Source of the DNA: Desmospora profundinema
GTDB lineage: Bacteria > Bacillota > Bacilli > Thermoactinomycetales > DSM-45169
Direction: 5' to 3'
Length of the DNA stretch: 64,000 bases
NCBI RefSeq assembly: GCF_031454155.1
Contig: NZ_JAVDQG010000003.1
Location: forward strand, 478,700 to 542,699
In this document: positions 18,220-26,303 of the stretch, in pieces
How the letters are laid out: each line of letters starts with the position of its first letter
Numbering within the stretch: the first letter of the stretch is position 1
Made by a program: the position numbers and the translations under genes
Notes under the pieces: model-generated
Told to the model about the DNA's origin: nothing
The model's input: the letters and a program-made list of their open reading frames with translations, nothing else
Databases searched by the model: none

Positions 18220-19277
18220 TGGGATAAACTCCTTCGGGCGATGGTGATAAAGAACGGAACGCCCAAGAGGGCGGTGATGACACCCACCGGCACTTCATCG
18301 ACGGAGACCTTGGCCCCTGTCCCCGTCAGCCATGCCATAACAGGCCCTCCCGGCATGATCAAGTAGCGGGCGCCGATGTCTGCCAGCAGCAGAAAGGTCC
18401 CCCCCAATACAAAACAGTAGGGGATTACCCACCGGTAGTCATATCCGACCAAAATGCGAGCGATGTGGGGAACCAACAAGCCGACCAAGCTGATCGGTCC
18501 CGCTACGGCCACGGCTCCCCCGGCCAGCAAGACCACGCATAACGCGGCTCCCGCTTTGACCCAAGCGGTACGCTGCCCCAATCCCTTTGCCACATCTTCT
18601 CCTATGACCAGGGTGGTGATCGGGGAAGAAAGAGCCAGTGTCAGAATCCAGGCCGCCGCGAAGAAGGGGAGAACGGACAGCAGGGTTTCCACTTTTCTTC
18701 CTACGATCGATCCTGACAACCACAGCAACACTTCTTCCAGGGTCCGCTGGTCCATCACCAGGATCCCTTGGGTCAAGGTGGAGAAAAGGGCGGTCATCGC
18801 TGCACCGGCCAGTGTCAGTTTGATCGGGGTAAGTCCCGTCCTGCCCGAAGAGCCGAGCAAAGTGACCATCAAACCGGCCACGGCTGCCCCCGCAAAAGCA
18901 ATCCAGGTGTAGGATTGAAGAGAACTAACGGTAAAAAAGGAGGTGGCCGCCACTACGAAAAAAGCGGCCCCCGCGTTGATACCGAAAATACCGGGCGATG
19001 CCAAAGGGTTTCGTGTCAACGCTTGCATCAATGCCCCAGCCATGGCTAAACTGGCTCCCACGGAGGCGGCGATCAGTGCACGGGGAACCCGGGTGGATTG
19101 AACCACCAACTGTTCCCGAGTGGGGGTGTCGGTGGTGTAGGCGGTAAAAAGGGACGTCCAGTCGATCTGGGTCCACCCCCATTTGACACTGGCCAGCATG
19201 GACAGTGCCATGGCGGCAGTCCCCCACACCAACCCCGCCCAACGGCGGGTTGGACGATGCAAGACAGGCTGCGACAT
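18216..19277 (-). CDS. Iron-siderophore ABC transporter permease (FecC/FhuB type)
   Basis: The protein is 353 residues, the first gene of the minus-strand arm. Family marks are STRVPRALIAASVGASLAMA, QALTRNPLASPGIFGINAGA and VAGPISLVGLLVPHIARIL. I start at the ATG at 19277, which follows GTGAGGAGC; an in-frame GTG at 19292 coincides with that site. Upstream lies a Fur-box palindrome at 19332-19346 placed to block this promoter, so the operon should be on only when iron is scarce. Confidence 0.92.
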   Translation of the reverse strand: MSQPVLHRPTRRWAGLVWGTAAMALSMLASVKWGWTQIDWTSLFTAYTTDTPTREQLVVQSTRVPRALIAASVGASLAMAGALMQALTRNPLASPGIFGINAGAAFFVVAATSFFTVSSLQSYTWIAFAGAAVAGLMVTLLGSSGRTGLTPIKLTLAGAAMTALFSTLTQGILVMDQRTLEEVLLWLSGSIVGRKVETLLSVLPFFAAAWILTLALSSPITTLVIGEDVAKGLGQRTAWVKAGAALCVVLLAGGAVAVAGPISLVGLLVPHIARILVGYDYRWVIPYCFVLGGTFLLLADIGARYLIMPGGPVMAWLTGTGAKVSVDEVPVGVITALLGVPFFITIARRSLSH

Positions 19278-19331
19278 GGTGAAGCTCCTCACAAATAAAA
19301 TAAGAAAACCGAAAGATCGATCTGTTTGTTA

Positions 19332-19346
19332 TGATAATCATTATCA
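19332..19346. promoter_or_regulatory. Fur box 1 (permease side)
   Basis: TGATAATCATTATCA is a perfect 7-1-7 inverted repeat, matching the Bacillus Fur-box consensus. It lies 55 bases upstream of the permease start and overlaps a plausible minus-strand promoter (TTGCTT-17-TATCAT). Confidence 0.9.
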
Positions 19347-19363
19347 CTCAGAAAAGCAATAAG

Positions 19364-19378
19364 AGAGAATCATTCTCA
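19364..19378. promoter_or_regulatory. Fur box 2-like palindrome (middle of the divergent region)
   Basis: AGAGAATCATTCTCA matches the 7-1-7 pattern with one arm mismatch and the GAGAATCATTCTC core common in strong Fur sites. It lies between the two perfect boxes. Confidence 0.65.
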
Positions 19379-19387
19379 AGTTTATTC

Positions 19388-19416
19388 TTGACAGTCGGAA
19401 AGGAGACTTCTATGAT
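19388..19416 (+). promoter_or_regulatory. Strong SigA promoter of the siderophore-binding lipoprotein
   Basis: TTGACA at 19388 and TATGAT at 19411 with exactly 17 bp between them. The start point would fall near 19423, directly before Fur box 3. Confidence 0.85.
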
Positions 19417-19428
19417 GGAAGCATTGAA

Positions 19429-19443
19429 TGATAATCATTATCA
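19429..19443. promoter_or_regulatory. Fur box 3 (lipoprotein side)
   Basis: A second perfect TGATAATCATTATCA, just downstream of the expected start of transcription of the lipoprotein gene. Bound Fur would block this promoter. Confidence 0.9.
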
Positions 19444-19467
19444 GTGAGAAAGGAGAGGATGACAACC

Positions 19468-20430
19468 ATGAAGGGACTTATCTGGAAACGTTTGATTGCG
19501 GTTGTGTTTGCGCTCTCATTGATCGTAGCGGGGTGTTCTTCTCCAGCCACCGGGGATGAGGCAAACTCTGATCCAGGCGGGGAAAAAGAGCGTGTGGTAA
19601 AACACGCCATGGGTGAAACGACGATCGAAGGGACGCCGGAGCGGGTGGTGGTTCTGACCAATGACGCTGTCGATGATGCGTTGGCTCTGGGGGTAAAACC
19701 GATCGGAGCAGTCCAATCCTGGATCGGAGACCCTTGGTACGACTTTATCGCCAATGACATGGAAGGGGTGGAGTTGGTAGGAGAAGAAGTGCAGCCGAAC
19801 TTGGAAAAAATCGCTTCTTTAAAACCGGATTTAATTATCGGAAGCAAGGTGCGCCACGAAAAGATCTATGATCAACTCTCCGAAATCGCTCCTACCGTTT
19901 TCAGTGAAACCGTCGGTCACGTCTGGAAAGAGAATTTCCAATTGTACGCGGAAGCGATGGGGAAAAATGAGGAAGCAGACCAGAAACTGAAGGATTGGAA
20001 TCAAAAGGTGGAAGAATTCCAATCCAAGTATAAGGACAAGCTGGACACGAAAGTTTCCATCGTTCGTTTCCTTCCGGGAATGGTACGGATCCATCATAAT
20101 GGGTTCCCGGATTCGGTGGTGGCGGAAGCGGGCTTGGACCGGCCCAAATCCCAGCAATCGGAGGAGTTTGCCAGTGAAGTGACGGAGGAGCGGATTCCGG
20201 ATATGGACGGGGACATCCTGTTTGTCCTCACCTTTGAAGAAGGGGACGGGGAAGCGTCCGAGTTGAAGGAAGAGTGGATGGATAAACCGCTGTTTAAGAA
20301 ATTGGATGTAGTGAAGAAAGGAAATGTCCACGAAGCGGATGATATCTTCTGGAACCTGTCCGGCGGCATACTCGGGGCGGAAAAGATGCTGGAGGATCTG
20401 GAATCGGTCTTGGAAAAATACAAAAAGTAA
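19468..20430 (+). CDS. Iron-siderophore ABC transporter substrate-binding lipoprotein
   Basis: The protein is 320 residues. The signal peptide ends in VAGC with lipidated Cys23. The mature part is a class III binding protein of the FecB/FhuD/YfiY group: ERVVVLTNDAVDDALALGVK, KIASLKPDLIIGSK, and a long backbone helix around EADQKLKDWNQKVEEFQSKY. It captures a ferric siderophore and feeds the divergently encoded permeases. The ATG at 19468 is best spaced from the GGAGAGG site. YfiY/YfmC-type ligands (hydroxamates or citrate) are possible; the sequence does not settle it. Confidence 0.92.
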   Translation: MKGLIWKRLIAVVFALSLIVAGCSSPATGDEANSDPGGEKERVVKHAMGETTIEGTPERVVVLTNDAVDDALALGVKPIGAVQSWIGDPWYDFIANDMEGVELVGEEVQPNLEKIASLKPDLIIGSKVRHEKIYDQLSEIAPTVFSETVGHVWKENFQLYAEAMGKNEEADQKLKDWNQKVEEFQSKYKDKLDTKVSIVRFLPGMVRIHHNGFPDSVVAEAGLDRPKSQQSEEFASEVTEERIPDMDGDILFVLTFEEGDGEASELKEEWMDKPLFKKLDVVKKGNVHEADDIFWNLSGGILGAEKMLEDLESVLEKYKK

Positions 20431-20454
20431 AAGCAATATGTATCCAAGCGGGAA

Positions 20455-20494
20455 AAGCGGATCCAGCCATCGACGGATGGGGATCCGCTTTTTA
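20455..20494 (+). terminator. Terminator after the binding-lipoprotein gene
   Basis: AGCGGATCC pairs with GGATCCGCT, with a further small hairpin (CCATCgacGGATGG) in the loop, followed by TTTTTATTAT. Confidence 0.9.
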
Positions 20495-20516
20495 TTATAG
20501 AAAAAGGTTGCATGAG

Positions 20517-20543
20517 TTGTCCTTTTGGCGTGTATGGTATAAT
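20517..20543 (+). promoter_or_regulatory. Extended -10 promoter for the glycosyltransferase gene
   Basis: TGGTATAAT gives a TGn-extended consensus -10 at 20538-20543. A weak TTGTCC lies 15 bp upstream. The leader to the start at 20690 is about 140 bases. Confidence 0.6.
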
Positions 20544-20689
20544 AAGGGACACTTGAAACAGATGGACGGAAAGTGACGTTTGCATGGGGGAGAGCCTTCC
20601 ATAGCGAGGATGAGGAGGGTTTTGCCCAGAAGATAAGGTTGTCAATCCTGTTTTCGTCTGTTGGCGAAACGGGAGAGAGGTGGATAAGG

Positions 20690-21889
20690 ATGGATCGCAT
20701 GGCTTGGTCAAGCGGTCTGACGGGACAAGGAAAAGAGACACCGGGTACGGCCTGGAACAGAAACAAAAATGTACTTTTTGTTTCCGAAAGCTTCGGATCG
20801 GGGCATACACGTGCCGCTCAGGCGTTGGCCAAAGGGATCCGGGCCACGGACGGAGAGGTTCGGGTGCAGTTGGTGGAGCTGGGAAGAGAGCTGCGCCCCC
20901 AAGTGAACCAAGCCCTGGTGTATTCCTATCTGGGCATGATCCAAAAAGCTCCCGGTTTATGGCGGCGGATGTATGGAAAGCATGATGGCCGTTCTTTTCC
21001 CCGTTGGATCCAATGGTGCCTGTACCAGACGCTGTATTCCAGCTTGGCGGATTACATCGCAGACTTTAGGCCACAGGTGATTGTTTCGACTCATCCCTTC
21101 GCCAGCGCAGGGGTGGCCCGATTAAAGAAAGAGGGATTGCCGGTTCGACTCTGCACGGTCATCACCGATTTTTGTGCTCACGGTTCTTGGGTAAACCCGG
21201 AGGTGGATCTCTACTTGGTTCCTCATCAGGGAATGGAGGAACAGTTGGCCGCCATGGGAGTGGATCGAAAAAAAGTGGCGGTTACGGGCATCCCCACCGA
21301 CAGCCGTTTCTGGATAAGCCATAGCAAGGAAGAAGCCCGGAATAAACTGGGCATTCACCACATGCCGACCGTTCTCATCATGGGAGGCGGCTTTGGTATG
21401 GGCCGCACGGAGGAGTTGGTGGCCACGGTGGCCAAATGGCGCGAACGCCTGCAGATCATCGTCTGTACCGGGTACAACCAGAAGCTTCGGCAAGCGTTGT
21501 CCAGTCGTCCGGAGTGCGACCATCCCCATATCCGGATCACGGGGTTTACGAGGGAAATGGCCGATTGGATGGATGCTGCCGATGTGCTTCTGACAAAGCC
21601 GGGGGGAATGACTTGCACGGAAGCGATCGTCAAGGGAAAACCCTTGTTGCTGTTCGGATCCATTCCCGGACAAGAGGAAGGAAACGGCCGATTCATGGTG
21701 GATCAAGGTTTGGCACACCAAGCGGCTGATAAAGTGGAAGTGAATGCGTGGTTGGCTCACTGGCTGGCTCATCCCGAATGCTTGGATCCCATGCGGAAGC
21801 GGATGATGGAGTGGCGCTGGAACATCCATCCCTCCAAAAGCATCCGAGCGGTGTTGGGCCAGCTGGTTCCGCCCTACACGGGATCTTAA
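20690..21889 (+). CDS. Glycosyltransferase, diacylglycerol glucosyltransferase-like (GT28, UgtP/MGDG-synthase family)
   Basis: The protein is 399 residues. The N-terminal acceptor domain shows FVSESFGSGHTRAAQAL and STHPFASAGVARLKKEG, with VITDFCAHGSWVNPEVDLYL further on. The C-terminal nucleotide-sugar domain has LIMGGGFGMGRTEELVATV and KPGGMTCTEAIVKGKPLLLF ending in GSIPGQEEGN. This pattern is that of processive glycolipid synthases that build glucosyl-diacylglycerol, the lipid anchor for lipoteichoic acid. The ATG at 20690 is 9 bases after GAGAGG. The next gene, O-antigen-ligase-like, starts about 110 bases later under its own promoter. Confidence 0.85.
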   Translation: MDRMAWSSGLTGQGKETPGTAWNRNKNVLFVSESFGSGHTRAAQALAKGIRATDGEVRVQLVELGRELRPQVNQALVYSYLGMIQKAPGLWRRMYGKHDGRSFPRWIQWCLYQTLYSSLADYIADFRPQVIVSTHPFASAGVARLKKEGLPVRLCTVITDFCAHGSWVNPEVDLYLVPHQGMEEQLAAMGVDRKKVAVTGIPTDSRFWISHSKEEARNKLGIHHMPTVLIMGGGFGMGRTEELVATVAKWRERLQIIVCTGYNQKLRQALSSRPECDHPHIRITGFTREMADWMDAADVLLTKPGGMTCTEAIVKGKPLLLFGSIPGQEEGNGRFMVDQGLAHQAADKVEVNAWLAHWLAHPECLDPMRKRMMEWRWNIHPSKSIRAVLGQLVPPYTGS

Positions 21890-21910
21890 AAATAGAAACC
21901 CTCATAGATC

Positions 21911-21939
21911 TTGTTCTTTTGCCAGTGGATGGATATAAT
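21911..21939 (+). promoter_or_regulatory. SigA promoter for the O-antigen-ligase-like gene
   Basis: TTGTTC at 21911 and a consensus TATAAT at 21934 with 17 bp between them, about 60 bases upstream of the TTG start. Confidence 0.7.
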
Positions 21940-21996
21940 GCAAGAGGTACTCAATACATCGGATCCACCAATCAATGGCAAAGGGAGTCTTTTACG

Positions 21997-23286
21997 TTGG
22001 AACTTGACTCGCGACAACCGCTAATGGAGCGTTGGATACAGTTTTTATATTTCTCAATCTTGATTTCTCCCATTTTACCTGCGGTGGTACTGCTGGCCCT
22101 GGGTTTGGCGGCTCCGTTTTTGCTGAAAGGGAAATGGGTGGTCCGTGGTTGGCCCGAAGGGGTCTTTCTCGGCTTTTTGGTCCTTTCCGCAATTGGCTGG
22201 GCATTCAACCCGTTTCTTTTATTCGGATGGCTGCCGGTGGGACTGATTCCCATCGTCATGTTTGGTTTGTATTATTTATTAACCCTTTGGGTAAAGGAAG
22301 GGCTGTCTTGGTCTTGGCGTCAAGTGGAGCGGATGTACCTTCTCTTTTGGCTGGGGGGAATCTATGTAGCGTTGGTTACGATTTTCCAGCGGATTGATTG
22401 GATTCCCACGGAAAAAAATACGCTCTTTTATATTCTCGGCTTTTATCCCATGCAGCAGGCGGAGTCCGTCCGCAGTATCGGTACGGCCTCTAATTCCAAT
22501 TTGGCGGCGGCCTTGTTGATCTGTCTCGCCTTAATGAGTATTTACGCCTCTTCTGTATTGTCCAAACGTTCCCATCAAGTGGCGGCTTTTGCAACCTTTT
22601 TTTTGTTTTGTACCGCGATTTGGTGTACCGGATCCCGCGGCGCGTGGGTGGGTCTGGTAATCGGGCTGTTGGTCCAGGTGTGGATGACGGGGAACCGGAA
22701 GCGGGCGGTGCTGCTTTTTATCGGCTTGGTTGTCTTCGGCCTGATCATCTATACCAATAAAACCTTGATTCCCAGGGAAGAAACCTTGTTTGCAACGGCG
22801 GAAGTCCGGATATTCGTCTGGCAGAATTCATACCAAATCTTTTCCGAAAGCTGGCTGTTCGGGGTGCTGCCTCTTCACTTCGGCCATCTGTTTGAAGAGA
22901 TGACGGGTCGTTATCTGTTTCATGCCCATAACGTGTTTTTGGGAATCGCCAGTGAATTTGGGGTGTTGGGGCTGATCCTCTTTCTGAGCCTGATTGTGGT
23001 TACCACCCACCGGGCACGGCGATGGAGAAAGTCCGCCAATTCCAAAGAAGAAAAACGGTTGGCAGGTATGCTCATCTCGGTGGTGTTCGCCCTGTTGGGT
23101 CACGGGATGTACGATTATCCCATCATCGCCCCGCAAATCGGTCTGATCTTTATGTTGGCTGTTATTATGATCCATACACAGTATGAGCGACGTTGCCTGC
23201 ATAAACCGGACTGGACCTGTCAACCGTCGAAGATGGCCGATGGGCAAGACTCTGAGCAAACGGCGTCATTCGGGTCTTCGAGGTGA
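21997..23286 (+). CDS. O-antigen-ligase/polymerase-like membrane protein (Wzy_C)
   Basis: The protein is 429 residues with about ten to twelve membrane segments and the family signature around CTGSRGAWVGLVIGLL. A large extracytoplasmic loop with RIFVWQNSYQIF and HAHNVFLGIASEFGVLGLIL follows, as in polymerases and ligases of surface glycans. I start at the TTG at 21997, 8 bases after AAAGGGAG; the frame extends upstream into the glycosyltransferase gene but without any binding site. The C-terminal 45 residues are polar and cytoplasmic. The next gene is overlapped or adjacent, so YfbR is probably co-transcribed. Confidence 0.82.
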   Translation: MELDSRQPLMERWIQFLYFSILISPILPAVVLLALGLAAPFLLKGKWVVRGWPEGVFLGFLVLSAIGWAFNPFLLFGWLPVGLIPIVMFGLYYLLTLWVKEGLSWSWRQVERMYLLFWLGGIYVALVTIFQRIDWIPTEKNTLFYILGFYPMQQAESVRSIGTASNSNLAAALLICLALMSIYASSVLSKRSHQVAAFATFFLFCTAIWCTGSRGAWVGLVIGLLVQVWMTGNRKRAVLLFIGLVVFGLIIYTNKTLIPREETLFATAEVRIFVWQNSYQIFSESWLFGVLPLHFGHLFEEMTGRYLFHAHNVFLGIASEFGVLGLILFLSLIVVTTHRARRWRKSANSKEEKRLAGMLISVVFALLGHGMYDYPIIAPQIGLIFMLAVIMIHTQYERRCLHKPDWTCQPSKMADGQDSEQTASFGSSR

Positions 23287-23291
23287 TCCGG

Positions 23292-23897
23292 TTGAACCCT
23301 TTTTTTGCGTATTTGTTTCGGCTCCGTTTCATCCGTCGCTGGAGTCTGATGCGGAATGTCATGCCTGAAAATGTGGCGGAACACAGTTTTCATGTCGCGC
23401 TGTTGACCCATGCCTTATGCACAATCGGCTCAGAAGTGTTCAAAAAGGAGGTTCCGGTGGAGCGGGCGGTCACCATGGCCTTGTTCCATGATGCCACGGA
23501 AGTGATCACCGGAGATATTCCGAGTCCCGTCAAACATCACAATCCCCGTATTTCCAAAGGATTTCACGAGATCGAGTCCCTGGCCGCCGAGCGGATGTCG
23601 GAAATGATTCCGGAAGCATTGCGCCAGTCCTACAGGCCCTTGATCAACCATGCGGAATCCGACGTGTATCGCTGGGTCAAAGGAGCCGATCTGTTGGACG
23701 GTTACTTGAAATGCGTGTCGGAAATCTCGGCGGGAAACCGAGAGTTTGCTGTTGCAAAGGAAGATTTAAAAAAACGGCTGGATGGATTGGATATGCCGGA
23801 AGTGGACTATTTTTTGGAGCATTTCGCTCCGAGCTTTCATCAAACTCTCGACGAAATATCGGAACCGATGTACAAGACCAACATGGCCGACTCCTGA
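23292..23897 (+). CDS. yfbR: 5'-deoxynucleotidase, YfbR type (HD domain)
   Basis: The protein is 201 residues, closely matching the length and motifs of YfbR: FFAYLFRLRFIRRWSLMRNV, the HD residues in AEHSFHVALLTH and ALFHDATEVITGDIPSPVK, and a C-terminal PSFHQTLDEIS. The enzyme removes phosphate from deoxynucleoside 5'-monophosphates using a divalent metal. I prefer the TTG at 23292, which follows GAGGTGAT; a GTG at 23283 overlaps the preceding stop as GTGA but has no site of its own. The two starts differ by three residues. Confidence 0.88.
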   Translation: MNPFFAYLFRLRFIRRWSLMRNVMPENVAEHSFHVALLTHALCTIGSEVFKKEVPVERAVTMALFHDATEVITGDIPSPVKHHNPRISKGFHEIESLAAERMSEMIPEALRQSYRPLINHAESDVYRWVKGADLLDGYLKCVSEISAGNREFAVAKEDLKKRLDGLDMPEVDYFLEHFAPSFHQTLDEISEPMYKTNMADS

Positions 23898-23951
23898 TGG
23901 GGGGCGGCCATTCTTCTCTATTTGGCGAGGGATGGATTTCCTGCCGGAACG

Positions 23952-24083
23952 GTGCATAACGGATGCCATGGGGTGATCGGATCTTTCGATACTTCCCGGG
24001 GAATGAAACAGTGGATCACTTTGGTGAGAAGCCTGTTGTACCGTCCCTCGGTGTGGATATTGGATGAGCCGATATGCGGATGA
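23952..24083 (+). pseudogene. Relic of an ABC transporter ATPase (signature and Walker B only)
   Basis: One frame reads GSFDTSRGMKQWITLVRSL followed by LYRPSVWILDEP and then a stop at 24081. SRGMKQ is the ABC signature of ABC-2-type exporters, and VWILDEP is Walker B at the normal distance behind it. No Walker A, no start and no downstream D- or H-loop exist. The 450-base gap between yfbR and the TetR gene otherwise holds only the TetR promoter. This is what is left of an ABC ATPase gene. Confidence 0.75.
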
Positions 24084-24312
24084 AGGAACCTTCTCCACTT
24101 ACGTGTTGGAAGTGGCGGAGTAATGGTGTGACCGGTGATATTGTAAATAGATAGGTGATGTTTCCCCACTCTTTGCCTTTAAGTGCGTTCTATTGGGGAT
24201 AGTCTGAGACACTTGTTATATGGGCAATTCTTTTCGAAATATTAGCGATTATGAAACGCCGTTTTCCGGCTAATAAGGACAAACCTTAGACTCATTACTG
24301 ATGACCAGATGC

Positions 24313-24341
24313 TTGACTTTTAGTTAGTGTTCACTTACCAT
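24313..24341 (+). promoter_or_regulatory. Promoter and operator of the TetR gene
   Basis: TTGACT at 24313 and TACCAT at 24336 are 17 bp apart. Between and over them lies TAGTTAGT-GTTC-ACTTACCA (24321-24340), an imperfect 8-4-8 inverted repeat that resembles the perfect one downstream of the gene. The expected start of transcription coincides with the A of the ATG at 24348. Confidence 0.6.
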
Positions 24342-24347
24342 TAGTGT

Positions 24348-24920
24348 ATGAGCAAATCAACACGTACCAACAGTAAAAGAGAGGCTATTATCAAAGCGGC
24401 CATCAAACTTTTTTCACAACAAGGGGTCGACGGTACCAGCGTGAAGGCGATCGGGGAAGTGGCGGGTGTGACGGATGCCGCCCTTTACAAGCATTTCTCT
24501 AGCAAATCTGCGCTGGCCAAAGCTGTCTTTGCTTATTATGCCGATCATTATACCCAGCTCATTGACCATTACAGGAAGCAATCCGCTCCGTTCGACCAGC
24601 GGATCTCCGATTTGATCCGGGGCATCGTCAACAATCTGGATGAAGATCATTTTGGTCTTCTGTTGCTCAGTCAGCGGCACGAATGGTTTGTCCAGATCGC
24701 TCAGGAACACCGGCTTCCCCTGACAGCGATGACGGAATTGATTGCAGACGGCATTGACAGCGGTGCTATCCCACCTCAAAATCCGCAATTGACGGCCGCA
24801 TTGCTAATCGGTGCGTTACTCCGTTTGGCCGTGTTTGTCGAGAATGGTGTCAAACTGCATACGGAATCAAATTTGGAAGAAATTAGAAAGCGCATGTTTG
24901 GTTTGATTGGGCTAATATAG
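24348..24920 (+). CDS. TetR-family transcriptional regulator
   Basis: The protein is 190 residues. The N-terminal helix-turn-helix is SQQGVDGTSVKAIGEVAGVT followed by DAALYKHFSSKSALAKAVF; the C-terminal ligand domain is all-helical and unspecific. There is no ribosome binding site before the ATG. The promoter is placed so that the mRNA begins at the start codon, so it may be leaderless. Matching inverted repeats flank the gene, one over its own promoter and one in front of the oxidoreductase, which points to auto-repression and control of the neighbour. The inducer is unknown. Confidence 0.88.
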   Translation: MSKSTRTNSKREAIIKAAIKLFSQQGVDGTSVKAIGEVAGVTDAALYKHFSSKSALAKAVFAYYADHYTQLIDHYRKQSAPFDQRISDLIRGIVNNLDEDHFGLLLLSQRHEWFVQIAQEHRLPLTAMTELIADGIDSGAIPPQNPQLTAALLIGALLRLAVFVENGVKLHTESNLEEIRKRMFGLIGLI

Positions 24921-24931
24921 CCCCTTTTTCT

Positions 24932-24972
24932 CGCTCTTTTGGTTAGTGAATACTAACCAAAGCGGCTTTTTT
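24932..24972 (+). promoter_or_regulatory. Perfect inverted repeat serving as TetR operator and/or terminator
   Basis: TTGGTTAGT-GAAT-ACTAACCAA (24939-24960) is a perfect 9-4-9 palindrome. Flanking CGCTCTT and AAAGCGG extend the stem and TTTTTTATT follows, so the same sequence can fold as the terminator of the TetR mRNA and be the binding site in front of the oxidoreductase gene. Confidence 0.7.
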
Positions 24973-25005
24973 ATTACCTATTTTTAACATAAAGGAGAAT
25001 GAGTC

Positions 25006-26067
25006 ATGGAAAAAAATCATCGCGTGGTCATTACACGATACGGAGGACCGGAAGTATTGCAATGGATAGAGGAACCGATGCCCATGCCGAAAGAGGAGCA
25101 AGTGCTCGTGAAAGTCCTCGCCACCGGTGTGGCTCATGGAGATATCCTAATCCGCAAAGGGATCCTGGTCCCACCGTTGCAAAGGTTGCCTCTCACCCCC
25201 GGCTTTGAAATCGTGGGGAGGGTAGAGAAGGTCGGCAGCCAGGTGATTGGGTTTAAAAAAGGCCAGCTGGTTGCTGCTTTGACGATTGTGGGCGGGAACA
25301 GTGAATACATCTGTGTCCACTATAAAGACCTGGTATCCGTTCCCCAAAGCGTTGGAGTCGAGGAAGCTGTCTCCCTTGTGCTAAATTATCTGACCGCCTA
25401 TCAAATGCTTCACCGTTACGCGAAAGTGCAACCCGGTCAAAACCTTCTCATCCACGGTGCATCAGGCGGGGTGGGTACCGCTTTATTGCAATTGGGGAAG
25501 ATGATCGGAGTAAACATGTACGGGACGGCCTCCTCAGCCAAACATGAGATCGTTGCCCGTTATGGAGCATTTCCCATCGACTATAGACAGACCGATTTTG
25601 TGGAGGTTATTAATCAAATGGTGCCGGAAGGGGTGGATGCGGTTTTTGATCCAATCGGTGGGTACCACTTTAACCTTTCTTACCGTGTGCTCCGTAAAAG
25701 GGGTATTCTGATCGGATACGGATTTCAGAGCGATGGTTCCAGACGATCCATCCTGCAGAGTCTGGCGCGTCTGATATCGTTAAAAATACGACCGGACGGA
25801 AAGCGAAGCAAATTTTACAGCCTCGTTGTATTGAAAAAGAAAAAGCCGAACTGGATAAAAGAAGATCTGTCTCATCTGTTCAAACTTACGGCAGACGGTG
25901 CCATACAGCCGATCATCTATCAACAGTTTCCTCTGGCAGAGATCCGCTCTGCTCATGAAACGTTTGAAAACGGTATTACCATTGGCAAAATCATTCTTGT
26001 GACGGAAAAATACCAAAGGCATAGTAAACAAGCTGACACCGGGGTGCAACAACCAAAAGCAAAATAA
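25006..26067 (+). CDS. Medium-chain (zinc-independent) NADPH quinone-reductase-like oxidoreductase
   Basis: The protein is 353 residues. The N-terminal GroES-like domain begins RVVITRYGGPEVLQWIEEPM, and the nucleotide-binding motif is LLIHGASGGVGTALLQLGKM. Zinc ligands of alcohol dehydrogenases are absent, so this is a quinone-oxidoreductase-type MDR enzyme that reduces quinones or unsaturated carbonyls with NAD(P)H. The ATG at 25006 follows AAAGGAG. It sits behind the TetR operator, and induction by a toxic ligand of the regulator is the simplest model. The C-terminal 20 residues are polar and extra to the family. Confidence 0.87.
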   Translation: MEKNHRVVITRYGGPEVLQWIEEPMPMPKEEQVLVKVLATGVAHGDILIRKGILVPPLQRLPLTPGFEIVGRVEKVGSQVIGFKKGQLVAALTIVGGNSEYICVHYKDLVSVPQSVGVEEAVSLVLNYLTAYQMLHRYAKVQPGQNLLIHGASGGVGTALLQLGKMIGVNMYGTASSAKHEIVARYGAFPIDYRQTDFVEVINQMVPEGVDAVFDPIGGYHFNLSYRVLRKRGILIGYGFQSDGSRRSILQSLARLISLKIRPDGKRSKFYSLVVLKKKKPNWIKEDLSHLFKLTADGAIQPIIYQQFPLAEIRSAHETFENGITIGKIILVTEKYQRHSKQADTGVQQPKAK

Positions 26068-26303
26068 CGATCCACACTGGAAGAGAGTAGAGCTTATTTT
26101 AACAATTGGATTTGAGTGAATTTCACTGGATCACGTTCCGGCTCATGGGCCGTGTAGCGGAGAGGGTTACCCGACGTTGGAGGGTTAAACAACGGAGCCG
26201 ATCCATTGAGGCTCCGTGTCCAAAAAATGGAGTATGCAGGTATAGAAGGGGGGGACTTGGGCCAGGATGGATAACGAATCTATCAATCTATGAGGTGATT
26301 CGT
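26068..26303 (+). other. Non-coding leader upstream of the LysM-3D gene
   Basis: The gap contains a 7-bp GC stem (CGGAGCC 26193-26199 with GGCTCCG 26210-26216) and a G-rich stretch, but no T run. I see no coding frame with a ribosome binding site, and no match to the c-di-AMP (ydaO) riboswitch core that often precedes such wall genes. Confidence 0.4.

Noticed and set aside
26100..26303. c-di-AMP (ydaO-type) riboswitch before the LysM-3D gene
   Set aside because: The gene type fits, but none of the conserved core sequences (GGGGTGAAT, CCGTCAGCTAACCTCG) are present; only one GC stem is visible.
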